From Bacillota bacterium (GTDB lineage Bacteria > Bacillota_I > Bacilli_A > RF39 > UBA660), in NCBI GenBank assembly GCA_023460995.1, contig JAEWOE010000006.1, positions 186,001-250,000 of the forward strand: a stretch of 64,000 nucleotides of DNA, given 5' to 3'. The position numbers and the translations under genes are program-made. The notes under the pieces were generated by a model. The model searched no databases, had not been told where the DNA came from, and worked only from the letters and a program-made list of their open reading frames with translations. Positions 26,417 to 35,092 of the stretch are shown one piece after another; position 1 is the first letter of the stretch; every line of letters begins with the position of its first letter.

Positions 26417-26776
26417 ATGAGGGATAGAATAATAATACCTAATAGTGCAAAATTTGATGATAGTTGTGTAAATCAGTTAAAAATTTATTTATGCAATTAC
26501 ATATTTAAAAATAATCATAGATATGTAGCTGATGGTTTAATTATTTATATAAGAAGTAATTATTTGAAAATAAAATATAATCATCACTATTATTATGTGA
26601 TAATTATAAAAGAGAATAATATATACTATTGGCAATTAAGACCATATAATAAATCATTTTATACTACTCCTTATGATAATGCTAATAGTTTTGAATTAGT
26701 AATTATGGCAATAAAAGAGAACGATAAATTAGTATTTAAAGGTAATGAGAAAAATCAAAATTCCAAAATATGCTAA
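26417..26776 (+). CDS. Xre-controlled small protein, unknown
   Basis: A 119-residue protein, ATG 26417 with AAAGGAGA 6 nt upstream. It is rich in Tyr, Ile and Asn (HHYYYVIIIKENNIYYWQLRPY) with alternating hydrophobic strands, suggesting a small beta or alpha/beta fold, and no membrane helix or signal. No family recognised. Its promoter is covered by two operators for the adjacent repressor, so it is expressed when repression is lifted, for example on entry to a new host. Confidence 0.68.
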   Translation: MRDRIIIPNSAKFDDSCVNQLKIYLCNYIFKNNHRYVADGLIIYIRSNYLKIKYNHHYYYVIIIKENNIYYWQLRPYNKSFYTTPYDNANSFELVIMAIKENDKLVFKGNEKNQNSKIC

Positions 26777-26837
26777 TTTATGATATAATTTAAGTGTTTA
26801 AATGCTAGTATAGATTTAATTAGTTAGGAGAAGAATA

Positions 26838-27881
26838 ATGCAAAAATTAAAAATTATTATCGAAATTGTTTTACAAATAATTCTGTGCTTTTTTAGTTAT
26901 CATCTTTTTATACTTTTTTTTAATACTATATCAGAAATAAAATATTGGTATTTAGTATTATTTTTATTTATAATTTTTACAAAAAATATTGATAATATCA
27001 TTTTACTATTTAAAAAAGAAGAAAAAGAAGATGACAGTTTATTTAATGTATATTACATAAATTACTCTAAAACTTTTGAAATATGTATGTTAATAGATAA
27101 TAAAATACAATCCAAAATTGAAAAAAGCTATAAAGATGAATCAATAGAAAAAAATTCCTCTAGTTTATTTGGGGAATCTAGTAAGGCACCTTTCAAAATT
27201 GGAGCAAATATTTCAGAAGAAAATTCTAATACGAAAACTTATGAATATAAGGAACTACAAGAAATAAAAAATACTAATTCTACCTTCTTAAGATTATTAC
27301 GTAAAAAATGTAAAAATATAAATTTATCAAATTTAAAAAATGGTGATTTAGTAAAAATAGATGATGCACAATTAGAAATAATAAATAAGGATGAAATAGC
27401 TCAAGTGAATTCAATGGTAAGTGGCATATTTAATGGGAATGTTATACCAACGGATTCCGAAGGACAAACATTTAATATTAATGTAAGTGCAATTACTAAT
27501 ATTCTTTTAAAAGATTATAAATATCAGCTGATGTGTAAAACTGGAGCATTAAATGAATTTTACATAAGCATTCCAATGAAAGCAAATAAAGAATTTGAGA
27601 GTGATTACTCTATTTATGATTTAGAAATAGGAAAAGTTGATATAATTGGTATATATAGGACTGATAAGTATAATTATAAAAAAAATACTAATACTTTTAA
27701 TTATTTACAAGAGATTGGTGTAAATTCAAAAGAAAGTAACATCGATGGTGATGAATTAATTAATTCTGAAACGCCAAGAGTCAAGCCAAAAAAAACCAGT
27801 AGTTTTTCCGATATGCCATATATAGATTTAATTGCAATAATTCAGGATTTAGATATAAAAAAGGAAAATGTAAATGAATAG
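26838..27881 (+). CDS. Two-TM membrane protein partnered with a ClpB-like AAA+ ATPase
   Basis: A 347-residue protein with two N-terminal membrane helices (about residues 5-30 and 36-56) and a large cytoplasmic part. That part has a Ser-rich, charged segment (KNSSSLFGESSKAPFKIG), a region NTNSTFLRLLRKKCKNINLSNLKNGDLVKIDDAQLEI and a later domain (GALNEFYISIPMKANKEF). The order loosely recalls DUF6414 proteins, which is a weak resemblance only. Its last 8 bp overlap the start of the AAA+ gene, so the two are translated together and likely form a membrane-bound complex. GGAG precedes the ATG by 8 nt. Confidence 0.72.
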   Translation: MQKLKIIIEIVLQIILCFFSYHLFILFFNTISEIKYWYLVLFLFIIFTKNIDNIILLFKKEEKEDDSLFNVYYINYSKTFEICMLIDNKIQSKIEKSYKDESIEKNSSSLFGESSKAPFKIGANISEENSNTKTYEYKELQEIKNTNSTFLRLLRKKCKNINLSNLKNGDLVKIDDAQLEIINKDEIAQVNSMVSGIFNGNVIPTDSEGQTFNINVSAITNILLKDYKYQLMCKTGALNEFYISIPMKANKEFESDYSIYDLEIGKVDIIGIYRTDKYNYKKNTNTFNYLQEIGVNSKESNIDGDELINSETPRVKPKKTSSFSDMPYIDLIAIIQDLDIKKENVNE

Positions 27882-29028
27882 TATTACTCTATATACGTAT
27901 ACTTCAGAAAGACTAAAGGAGTTTAATCAAGAAAAAAATATGAATGATATTATTGTCTCACCGGAAATGATCTTTGATGAATCAAGAAAAGAAGAAATAG
28001 ATGATGAAACAAAGCAAATATATTTTGATATTACAAATTATTATAAAAGTCTTCAGGATAATCCCTTACCTGTTGAAAAGGTATTATATCAAGTTAGCAA
28101 TAAAAAAAATTGGCATATAATTATAAATTATAATTCTAGTAATAGATTTAGAAATGATTTTGGACAATATATTAATAAAGTAAAATCGATAAATAACATT
28201 TATCAAACAGAAACGGAATTTTTGGAAAATTTTAGTAATATACCTATGAAAAAATTAAAATTAATAGAAAAAAATTTAAATCAGCAACTATATGGCCATG
28301 ATGAATTTAAAAAAGATTTTCTACAACAAATTAAAAACTTTTCTATATTATATAATTTAGGAGAAATCAAAATATTTTCTTTACTAATTTGTGGAGATTC
28401 AGGTATTGGAAAAACAGAATTAGCACGAATATTGCACAATACCTTATATAGTAATTCTAGTTTTATTAAGATAAATTTAGGAAACTATAATACCCAGGGT
28501 TCGTTAAATAGTTTAATAGGATCTCCGAGAGGATATTTTGGAAGTGAACGTGGTGGAGAATTATCAAATAAAATTAAGAATAGTGATTCAAAAGTTATTT
28601 TAATTGATGAGTTTGAAAAGGCAAACAATGATATTTTTAATTTTTTTTATGAGCTTTTAGAGGATGGAAAATTTACTGATCTTACTGAAAATGAATATAA
28701 TTTAAATGGTTATTTAATTGTTTTTACTACTAACTTAAATAAAGATAATTATAAAAAGATTATTCCATCTCCCTTGTTATCAAGGTTTACAATGAAAAGT
28801 CTTTTTGAACCTTCATCTATCGAAGTGAGAAAACAATATATATATGATAGAACTAAACAAATAGTAACACTTTATAATCAAAAATATAATGCAGAAATTA
28901 ATTTTCTATCAGTTGTCGAAAGAATTAATAAGAATTCAATTGAATCAATTTTTAACTTTAGATATTTGAATAGGATAATTCAGAAGTCATTACTTGAAAT
29001 TATAGAAATAAACAATACCAATTTTTAG
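27874..29028 (+). CDS. AAA+ ATPase related to the ClpB/ClpA second ATPase module
   Basis: A 384-residue protein: an unfamiliar N-terminal domain of about 130 residues, then one AAA+ module. Walker A is GDSGIGKT (residues 174-181), pore loop GYFG in SPRGYFGSERGGEL, Walker B VILIDE (Asp245, Glu246), sensor 1 FTTN, arginine finger in PLLSRF, and a C-terminal lid domain. The sequence around it follows the ClpB D2 pattern (LIGSPRGYFG, IFNFFYELLEDGKFTD). Full ClpB has two ATPase modules and an N-domain for substrates; here a single module has a different head. It probably threads or remodels protein at the membrane with its overlapping partner. Defence is a hypothesis. Confidence 0.88.
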   Translation: MNSITLYTYTSERLKEFNQEKNMNDIIVSPEMIFDESRKEEIDDETKQIYFDITNYYKSLQDNPLPVEKVLYQVSNKKNWHIIINYNSSNRFRNDFGQYINKVKSINNIYQTETEFLENFSNIPMKKLKLIEKNLNQQLYGHDEFKKDFLQQIKNFSILYNLGEIKIFSLLICGDSGIGKTELARILHNTLYSNSSFIKINLGNYNTQGSLNSLIGSPRGYFGSERGGELSNKIKNSDSKVILIDEFEKANNDIFNFFYELLEDGKFTDLTENEYNLNGYLIVFTTNLNKDNYKKIIPSPLLSRFTMKSLFEPSSIEVRKQYIYDRTKQIVTLYNQKYNAEINFLSVVERINKNSIESIFNFRYLNRIIQKSLLEIIEINNTNF

Positions 29029-29101
29029 TTTGTATAAAAATGCATAAAAAAATAGTATAATAAAATTAGTAAAATAAATAGTAATTTGAGGTGGTATAAA
29101 T

Positions 29102-29701
29102 ATGAGTGAAGAAATGATTGCTATTATTATAACATCCATAATATCTTTGGTTTCGCTTATAATAAGTTTAAAAAATTATTTAATAAGTAAGCCTAAACTA
29201 AAGATTGTGATATCGGATAAGGAATGTGATTCCTATTTTGGATGTGTTGATAATGAAAAAGGAATTATGGTAAATACAAATATTGGAGCAGCTGAAATTA
29301 ATATAATAAACAATTCACCTGTAGATATATTTGTAAAGGATATTAAATTAAAAATTGGTAAGAATTATCATGGTCTTATTGATAAAGAAAATTCATATTG
29401 GGAAGGAATTCATTTTTTTTACTATGCTGAAAATGGAGAAAAAATGTGGGAAGGGTTTGGCATAGATTATAAGGAAAATGGATTTAGTATGCCAACTGAA
29501 GTTAAATCATACACAATTTTATCAGGTATATGCTTATTCCATCATTTTCCAAATAACCAATCAGCTATATACGGTAAAATAATTTTAAACACAGCGGTTG
29601 GCAAAATAACTAAAAGAGTAAAATTTATTAGATATGATAATAATTATGTGTCATCAGAAATGAAAAATATTGAGATATATCAAAAATTTAGCTTTAAATA
29701 G
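29102..29701 (+). CDS. Membrane-anchored beta-rich protein, unknown
   Basis: A 199-residue protein with GAGGTGG upstream of ATG 29102, one N-terminal membrane helix (residues 5-27) and a beta-rich domain (EINIINNSPVDIFVKDIKLKI, AIYGKIILNTAVGKITKRV). The pattern of short strands recalls immunoglobulin-like folds. It is the last gene before the right candidate end of the element, 73 bp after the AAA+ gene, and may be the third part of that module or a separate cargo gene. No family recognised. Confidence 0.68.
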   Translation: MSEEMIAIIITSIISLVSLIISLKNYLISKPKLKIVISDKECDSYFGCVDNEKGIMVNTNIGAAEINIINNSPVDIFVKDIKLKIGKNYHGLIDKENSYWEGIHFFYYAENGEKMWEGFGIDYKENGFSMPTEVKSYTILSGICLFHHFPNNQSAIYGKIILNTAVGKITKRVKFIRYDNNYVSSEMKNIEIYQKFSFK

Positions 29702-29724
29702 AACAAAATTGTAAAGTATATTAA

Positions 29725-29731
29725 CCCCAGA
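29725..29731. repeat. Candidate attachment-site repeat, right copy
   Basis: CCCCAGA, identical to 19853-19859. Immediately right, AAAGACTT pairs with AAATCTTT (one C-A mismatch, loop GTAGTT), as a displaced tRNA-His terminator might. Joining the copies would give the tRNA CCA followed by that hairpin. Confidence 0.45.
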
Positions 29732-29776
29732 AAAGACTTGTAGTTAAATCTTTAATATAATTTGTCAAAATTGTGA

Positions 29777-29870
29777 TATAATACAAGTAACTTATCAAGA
29801 GATAAGGGGGTAACAACCTTTATCTAACTGGCCCCAAAAAGAGATTAACTAGTAGAAATACTAGTTTTTA
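29777..29870 (+). ncRNA. Compact structured RNA with own promoter and terminator
   Basis: TATAAT at 29777-29782 places the start near 29789. The RNA has a hairpin GATAAGG...CCTTTATC (29801-29824), a GGGG run in its loop region that can pair with CCCC at 29832-29835 to make a pseudoknot, and a terminator with 8-bp stem, GAAA loop and T run (29847-29869). No start codon and frame fit a leader peptide. It may be a leader for the gene at 29943 or a stand-alone small RNA. Fragments TTATCAAGAG and ACTGGCCC resemble the SAM-I riboswitch, but its core is missing. Confidence 0.5.
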
Positions 29871-29942
29871 TTTACTTATAATTTAAAAAGTCATACAATA
29901 ACATTAATTTTAAAAGTAGTATACAAGAATTGAGGAAAAAAT

Positions 29943-30488
29943 ATGCAAGAAAACTTTGATGTTCATAAGTATATTAATTATTATTTTAATCACACATATA
30001 ATGTTGTTTTGGCTTGGAAAGATATTCAATTATGTTTAATTGAAAATATGATAATAGATGAAGAGGAATTTAATAAAATTAATTTCCTAATTATATGGCA
30101 CGATAATTCCAAAATATCAAAGGAAGAATTTTTTGGCTATGGTTTAAAGTTTTTTCCGTTAGATAAAAGCGAAAAGAATAACGAATTGTTTAAAGAAGCT
30201 TGGGAGCATCATAAGAATAATAATCTACATCATCATCAACGCTTAAAAAACTATCAAGGAAAGGATAAAAAATGTTATCTAATAGAAATGATATGTGATT
30301 GGATAGCTATGGGATGGGAGACTGGCTCTTTAGCCCAAGAGTACTATGAACTAAATAAAGATAAAATAGATTTATTGTATGAAGACAAAAGATTTATAGA
30401 TGATATTTTTATATTAATTGATAAAAGTGGTTGTTTATCAAATCATAAAGTTACTGATAGCGAAAAAGCATTTCTATATTTTAAATAA
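29943..30488 (+). CDS. DUF5662 family, HD-like protein
   Basis: A 181-residue protein with His/Asp-rich motifs in DUF5662 order: HTYNVVLAW, then IIWHDNSKISKEEFFGYGLKFFP, FKEAWEHHKNNNLHHHQ, and YLIEMICDWIAMGWE. The spacing of His, Asp and His-His pairs is that of an HD-domain metal phosphohydrolase, so a nucleotide-type substrate is likely but unknown. GAGG lies before the ATG. The structured RNA at 29789-29870 ends 73 bp upstream and may control it. Confidence 0.82.
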   Translation: MQENFDVHKYINYYFNHTYNVVLAWKDIQLCLIENMIIDEEEFNKINFLIIWHDNSKISKEEFFGYGLKFFPLDKSEKNNELFKEAWEHHKNNNLHHHQRLKNYQGKDKKCYLIEMICDWIAMGWETGSLAQEYYELNKDKIDLLYEDKRFIDDIFILIDKSGCLSNHKVTDSEKAFLYFK

Positions 30489-30625
30489 GTTAAATTGTGT
30501 GGAAAGGATGATATAATCTAGCTATATTAATATTTAACATAATATTTCATTTATGCCTCAAGAGGAAATCAACGGACTATTTATTTAGCTCTTTTTTTGG
30601 TGTATAATTTATTTAGGTGATCAAA

Positions 30626-31366
30626 ATGAATAAGGACAATGTCTATAATGATGAACAGATATTTAAGGAATACTTAAAATATCGTAATGATGAGGATAGT
30701 CCTCATAGTATTGAGGTAAAACCAATTATTGTTGATTTAGTTGGAAATGTAAAAGGTAAAAAAGTTCTAGATATAGGCTGTGGAGCGGGTGATCTTGCTC
30801 TTTGCCTTTCTCAAAAAGAAGCTAAGAATGTGGTAGGTATAGATATATCAGATAGATCTATTACTTATGCTAATCTTAATAACAAAAGAGACAATATAGA
30901 ATATAGAGTGATGAATATTTGTGATTTAGATAAATTGGAAAGCAAATATGATATTGTGATTAGTGATATGGTATTCAATTATATTAGTGATTTTAAAGTA
31001 GTTATGAAAAACATAAACAACTTATTAGAAGATAATGGAACTGTAGTCTTTTCACAAATTCATCCATTTTCAACTGCCCCATTGAATGGCAGAGTATGGT
31101 CAAAAGACGAGGAAGGAAACGATTTTTTTCATCTCTCAGATTATGGTAAAATAGGAGCTCGTGAAACTAGTTATTTTGGTGGAAAATTAGAAATATTTCA
31201 TCGTACCTTTGCTGATGTAATTAATGCTATAATTGAAGCAGGTTTTGAAATAGTTAAGTTTATAGAGCCAACACCATCAAAAGAAATAATTGGAAAACTA
31301 CCTGATCGAATTAAGGAGATACATAAGCCTTCATTTTTGATAGTAAAGTTAATTAAAAGGAAATGA
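30626..31366 (+). CDS. Class I SAM-dependent methyltransferase
   Basis: ATG 30626 is chosen with AGGTGAT upstream; the in-frame GTG at 30617 overlaps that site. The 246-residue protein has motif I KVLDIGCGAGDLALCLS, the acidic end of strand 2 VVGIDISDRSI, and IVISDMVFNYISD (motif IV region). It is a ubiE/UbiG-like small-molecule methyltransferase. The substrate is not evident. It stands alone with its own -10 element (TATAAT, 30603-30608). Confidence 0.93.
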   Translation: MNKDNVYNDEQIFKEYLKYRNDEDSPHSIEVKPIIVDLVGNVKGKKVLDIGCGAGDLALCLSQKEAKNVVGIDISDRSITYANLNNKRDNIEYRVMNICDLDKLESKYDIVISDMVFNYISDFKVVMKNINNLLEDNGTVVFSQIHPFSTAPLNGRVWSKDEEGNDFFHLSDYGKIGARETSYFGGKLEIFHRTFADVINAIIEAGFEIVKFIEPTPSKEIIGKLPDRIKEIHKPSFLIVKLIKRK

Positions 31367-31446
31367 AAGACGGTGTGCGCTTATTGTATATTTTTCTAGT
31401 AAAATAAGTTGACTAATTAATTAGATAGTAAATTACGAAGGTGATT

Positions 31447-32034
31447 ATGATGAGAATAGGAATAGATATAGATGGAGTTCTAACTGATATAGAAAAATTT
31501 CAAATAGAATATGGAAGCAAATATTTCCATAGTAAAGGTAAAAGTATTATAAATTATAAAGGATATGAAACTACTGAAATATTTGGATTATCTTTAAAAG
31601 AAGATGATGATTTTTGGAATATAGCAATAAAAGATTATATCAATGAACCAGCTCGAAATTATGCTAGTGAAGTTATTAGAAAATTAAAAGAAGAAGGAAA
31701 TGAAATATATATTATAACTGCAAGAAGTAGTAATCTCAATTATACAGACGATATAAATATTGAACAAATGCAAAATATTGTCAAAAATTGGTTAAAAAAA
31801 CAAAATATATATTATGATAAACTAATATTTAGTAAGGAAAATAAATTGCAAATATGTTTAGAAAATGACATTGATATAATGATTGAAGATAAGCCTAGTA
31901 ATGTTAATGAATTATCTAAAAAAATACCAATATTATGTTATCATGCAAGTTATAATGAAAATTGTACTGGAACTAACATATACAAATGTTATAGTTGGTA
32001 TGATATTTACTTTAAAATTAATAATATATTATAA
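31447..32034 (+). CDS. HAD-family 5'-nucleotidase-like protein
   Basis: A 195-residue HAD phosphatase. Motif I is RIGIDIDGVLTD with the nucleophile Asp and the +2 Asp; motif II Thr is in IYIITARSSN; motif III Lys and IV acidic residues appear in KLIFSKENK and DIMIEDKPSN. The layout fits the 5'(3')-deoxyribonucleotidase (NT5C) branch. It dephosphorylates a small substrate, probably a nucleotide. Start is ATG 31447 or 31450, both after AAGGTGAT. A bidirectional terminator follows. Confidence 0.87.
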   Translation: MMRIGIDIDGVLTDIEKFQIEYGSKYFHSKGKSIINYKGYETTEIFGLSLKEDDDFWNIAIKDYINEPARNYASEVIRKLKEEGNEIYIITARSSNLNYTDDINIEQMQNIVKNWLKKQNIYYDKLIFSKENKLQICLENDIDIMIEDKPSNVNELSKKIPILCYHASYNENCTGTNIYKCYSWYDIYFKINNIL

Positions 32035-32113
32035 AAATTTATATAAAAGTATTAGAATATTATAATCTTTTTTGACTAAAAGTCAGCACAATATTTTATT
32101 TATGCTTAAAAAC

Positions 32114-32145
32114 AAAAAACGGAATATTAATATAGTCCGTTTTTT
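32114..32145. terminator. Bidirectional terminator
   Basis: A 10-bp stem (32114-32123 with 32136-32145) flanked by A and T runs, between convergent genes. Confidence 0.85.
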
Positions 32146-33025
32146 ATCTATTTCTTTCTTTTAATAAAACCTTTTGAATATTTATATTGTCCGAAAAATC
32201 TATTTGATCAATTAATCTTTCCTCATAAAATCTATCAGGCTTTGATAAACTTTTATCAATCATAAATCCTTTTTCATATAAAATTGATTCTATTGAAATC
32301 TTATTAATTGCTATATTATAGATATCAATAGAATTAATATAAGTAAATCTATTTGTTGAATATGGAGATTTGATTATATCACTATCATTTTCAAGAAAAC
32401 TTTTATACATATGAGTACCAATATAAGTGCTAATAATCTCTTCTAAATGTATATCATCTAACTTTCCAAAAAAACTTTCATATTGATCTAATATGTCCAT
32501 TACATAAATTAAGTCTAGTAATTTATCACAGTCAGATAGTTGGTTACTAAGTGAATTAATGGAATGTATTAAAGATAAATTAAATACTTTCTCTTTTTCA
32601 ACTTTTAAAACAATATTATTATTATAAAAACCAAATTCTGTTTTTGGAATCAAGAATTCTAAATAACGTTCATTATCAAAGTATCTACCAATTCCAATAT
32701 ATTTTGAAACTATTTCAATTGGAAAATCATACTCTACTAACATGTAGTCCGAGCAAAACAAATTTTTATTTTGTATGATTTGATTAGCAGCAAGGATAGC
32801 ATTTTCTGGATAGAAAAAGAAGAATTTAGACTGTGGAGTATATGAGAATGAATTTGCACTACTTTTTTTATTATTGGAGTCTATAAGCATATTTTTTTTA
32901 AAACTAGTATAGCCAATTTTGTAGTATAGATCCTCAAATCCAGTGTAGTTTAAATCACCTAATATATCTGTGTTGTTTCCAATATTTGTAGTAAATGTAT
33001 TGGGAATTATTCTATATAATTTCAT
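32144..33025 (-). CDS. Unknown 293-residue protein
   Basis: ATG 33025 is chosen because GGAGGTG lies 7 nt upstream. The protein starts MKLYRIIPNTF and has many aromatic and acidic residues, no signal or membrane helix. Segments such as NSFSYTPQSKFFFFYPENAI and LVEYDFPIEIVSKYIGIG look like an alpha/beta enzyme fold. The KLYR start and later YPE/aromatic segment resemble ADP-ribosyltransferase-like toxins only in a general way, too weak for a call. It stands alone on the minus strand. Confidence 0.62.
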   Translation of the reverse strand: MKLYRIIPNTFTTNIGNNTDILGDLNYTGFEDLYYKIGYTSFKKNMLIDSNNKKSSANSFSYTPQSKFFFFYPENAILAANQIIQNKNLFCSDYMLVEYDFPIEIVSKYIGIGRYFDNERYLEFLIPKTEFGFYNNNIVLKVEKEKVFNLSLIHSINSLSNQLSDCDKLLDLIYVMDILDQYESFFGKLDDIHLEEIISTYIGTHMYKSFLENDSDIIKSPYSTNRFTYINSIDIYNIAINKISIESILYEKGFMIDKSLSKPDRFYEERLIDQIDFSDNINIQKVLLKERNR

Positions 33026-33379
33026 CAGTACACCTCCATCTCTTTTTCGCTCTATTATATTTAAATAACATAAATAAGTCAATTAATTTTATTAAACTAA
33101 ATAATTGATTACTCAAAAAAGATATAATGTAATAAGAAATTAAAACAGAATTATAAAATAATCATATATATCCCAAATAAATATTAGTTAATTAAATATT
33201 TAAATGATATTTTTTATAATTAATCTTAAAATAAAAAATATAAAAGCTTAACAATTAAATTTTGTTTGAAGCTTATAAGTAGAAGTAATGTAATTGACAT
33301 AAGAATTTTGGTATGTTAACATTGATAGTAATAGCATGAAGGGTTTCTAGTCTAATAGCGACTAGAAAATGTGTGGTAT
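33026..33379. other. 354-bp intergenic region with a 9-bp hairpin
   Basis: AT-rich DNA between divergent genes. Visible elements are TATAAT (33123-33128), TTGACA (33294-33299) without a well-placed -10, and a perfect 9-bp inverted repeat TTTCTAGTC/GACTAGAAA (33344-33352 and 33360-33368) ending 11 bp before the ATG at 33380, which could mask the ribosome site. No coding frame seen. Confidence 0.55.
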
Positions 33380-34027
33380 ATGAGTAAAACAAAAATCGGT
33401 CTTTTTTTTCTTTTTTTAGCATTAATATGTCCGTTTCTTACAAATATAAATGTGATTTTTTTATCTATAATGTTTGTTCTTTTAGGAATATCAATTTTAT
33501 TTTTCGTTTTAGATGGTTTATCACTTTCTAAATTTGGTGCCCTATCTTCTGCAGTTTTTTTTATTATATTTGGTTTATGTCTTTCTTTAACAACAGTTCT
33601 TATAGACAATGAAGTTTTACCAAATAGATATTATTTGGTAACAATGGGATTTGGTTTTGGTATATTATTCTTAACAATTTTTTCCTACAATGTATCAAAA
33701 ATATTTCTATGTTCGCAAAAAATTAAAGCAGAATACATAGGAAAAAGTACTCAAATAAGTAAATCACTTGTTTTATACGTACCTTTATTTAAATTTAATT
33801 ATAATGGTATTACTTATGCAAATTCTACAGGGCAACCTATAAGTAATAGGAGAATTAGTAAATTAAAGATAGGACAACAGTATGATATTAATATAAATCC
33901 AAAAAATCCAAACATTTTACGTATTAATAAGAGAATTACTCTTTCTGACATGTGTTTGCTTTTCATTGGAAGTTTACTTATTATGGTAGCTATAAATGCT
34001 TTAGATGTAACAGGAATATTTAAATAA
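33380..34027 (+). CDS. Membrane protein with DUF3592-like domain
   Basis: A 215-residue protein with four N-terminal membrane helices (to about residue 110), an outer or cytoplasmic beta domain (VLYVPLFKFNYNGITYANSTGQPIS, GQQYDININPKNPNILRI) and a final membrane helix. The beta segment, with its FxYNGxxY and INPxNP features, matches the DUF3592 pattern. Function of that family is unknown. ATG 33380 is used; an in-frame GTG at 33371 is possible. A hairpin lies just upstream. Confidence 0.72.
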   Translation: MSKTKIGLFFLFLALICPFLTNINVIFLSIMFVLLGISILFFVLDGLSLSKFGALSSAVFFIIFGLCLSLTTVLIDNEVLPNRYYLVTMGFGFGILFLTIFSYNVSKIFLCSQKIKAEYIGKSTQISKSLVLYVPLFKFNYNGITYANSTGQPISNRRISKLKIGQQYDININPKNPNILRINKRITLSDMCLLFIGSLLIMVAINALDVTGIFK

Positions 34028-34097
34028 TATAATAAATTCTTATATAATATTTAGTAAATAATATATATATTCTCATTATCAAGTATATGATAACAAT

Positions 34098-34127
34098 AAA
34101 AGCACTTCATTAATGAAGTGCTTTTTT
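34098..34127. terminator. Bidirectional terminator
   Basis: An 11-13 bp stem of AAAAGCACTTC and GAAGTGCTTTT (34098-34125) with T run, between the + gene ending at 34027 and the - gene ending at 34202. Confidence 0.9.
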
Positions 34128-34201
34128 AAATCAAAAATTTTGATTAATTTACAAAAATTATAAATTTCTCAAGTACTTTAATACGTATTAAATTTATTTA
34201 G

Positions 34202-35092
34202 TTAAACTAAGTTACTAATTATTTCTTCAATTTCTTTTTCACTTAGTGAGAATTCTTTTGGATCTAAACCTATTTCTAGTCCTGTACTACTTTTTATATG
34301 AAAGTCTGAACCTATAGTATAAAAAAGATTATTATTTTTAGTGAAGTTTTTCCATTTTTCTATGTCATTAATTTTCTTATTTTCACGATTAAAGTATATA
34401 TAATATGCCTCAATGCCATCTGGATTCATTTCTTTAACTATTTCTAATATATCTTCTTCACTTAAATTATCTTCATATGTATATGCTACTGGATGTGCTA
34501 AAACAGCTTTCCCACCAGCTTTTCTAATCATATCTGCTGCTTGTTTTGGAGTTACAGTTTTTTTCTCAACATATGCTGGACACCCTTCATTCATAACAGT
34601 TTCAATAAACTCTCCTCTGCTAGGAATATGGTCAAAATTATCCATTAGTAATTTATAGTTTTTTTCGTTATTTACAACATCTGAAGCTATATGTGCTTTT
34701 GTTACAGCATCAACTTTATCTAACTCTTCAGTATTTATTGTGTATCCCAATTCTTTTATTTTACTTGCAACATTAAATAAATAGTCATGTCTTGAATTTC
34801 TTAATGATAATAAACCATCTCTAAATTCTTTATCATTCATATTAAAATTATATCCAAGTACATGAACACCACACTTTTTCGCTTTTGTAGATATCTCAAC
34901 AGCATTTATAATTTGAATATTTTTATTTTTAGCATATTCAAACAAGTCATCATTATATGCTTCAATTGTATCATGATCAGCTATAGCTATTACGCTAACA
35001 CCATTTTTTACTGCTTCATCAATTACTTCTTTTGGAGTTAAAGCACCATCTGAACACACTGTATGAATATGTAAATCTATTTTTTTTACCAT
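34202..35092 (-). CDS. PHP-domain phosphoesterase
   Basis: A 296-residue protein starting KKIDLHIHTVCSDGALTP, then AIADHDTIEAY, VHVLGYNF, AHPVAYTYE and a C-terminal GSDFHIKS: the four metal-binding motifs of the PHP family. Close relatives (YciV/TrpH type) remove phosphates from 3',5'-bisphosphonucleotides or trim short RNA 5' ends. Its first 7 bp overlap the end of the upstream gene, so the two are translationally coupled. Confidence 0.92.
   Translation of the reverse strand: MVKKIDLHIHTVCSDGALTPKEVIDEAVKNGVSVIAIADHDTIEAYNDDLFEYAKNKNIQIINAVEISTKAKKCGVHVLGYNFNMNDKEFRDGLLSLRNSRHDYLFNVASKIKELGYTINTEELDKVDAVTKAHIASDVVNNEKNYKLLMDNFDHIPSRGEFIETVMNEGCPAYVEKKTVTPKQAADMIRKAGGKAVLAHPVAYTYEDNLSEEDILEIVKEMNPDGIEAYYIYFNRENKKINDIEKWKNFTKNNNLFYTIGSDFHIKSSTGLEIGLDPKEFSLSEKEIEEIISNLV

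Larger units (their letters stand above)
19853..29731. mobile_element. Putative integrative mobilizable element inserted at tRNA-His
   Basis: About 9.9 kb bounded by the direct repeat CCCCAGA (19853-19859, overlapping the tRNA CCA, and 29725-29731). Inside are a large serine recombinase, a MobV-type relaxase, an oriT-like region, an Xre regulator and about eight cargo genes. A terminator-like hairpin lies just right of the second repeat, where the native tRNA-His terminator would be expected, while none follows the tRNA itself. The gene set makes a mobile element highly likely; the exact ends are an inference from a short repeat. Confidence 0.6.

Noticed and set aside
29789..29870. SAM-I riboswitch
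   Set aside because: TTATCAAGAG and ACTGGCCC are present, but the GAAACCC and GGCAACC core and the four-helix layout are not; listed as an unclassified RNA instead.
19853..33000. Prophage
   Set aside because: No capsid, portal, terminase, tail or lysis genes; relaxase and oriT-like repeats point to a mobilizable element.
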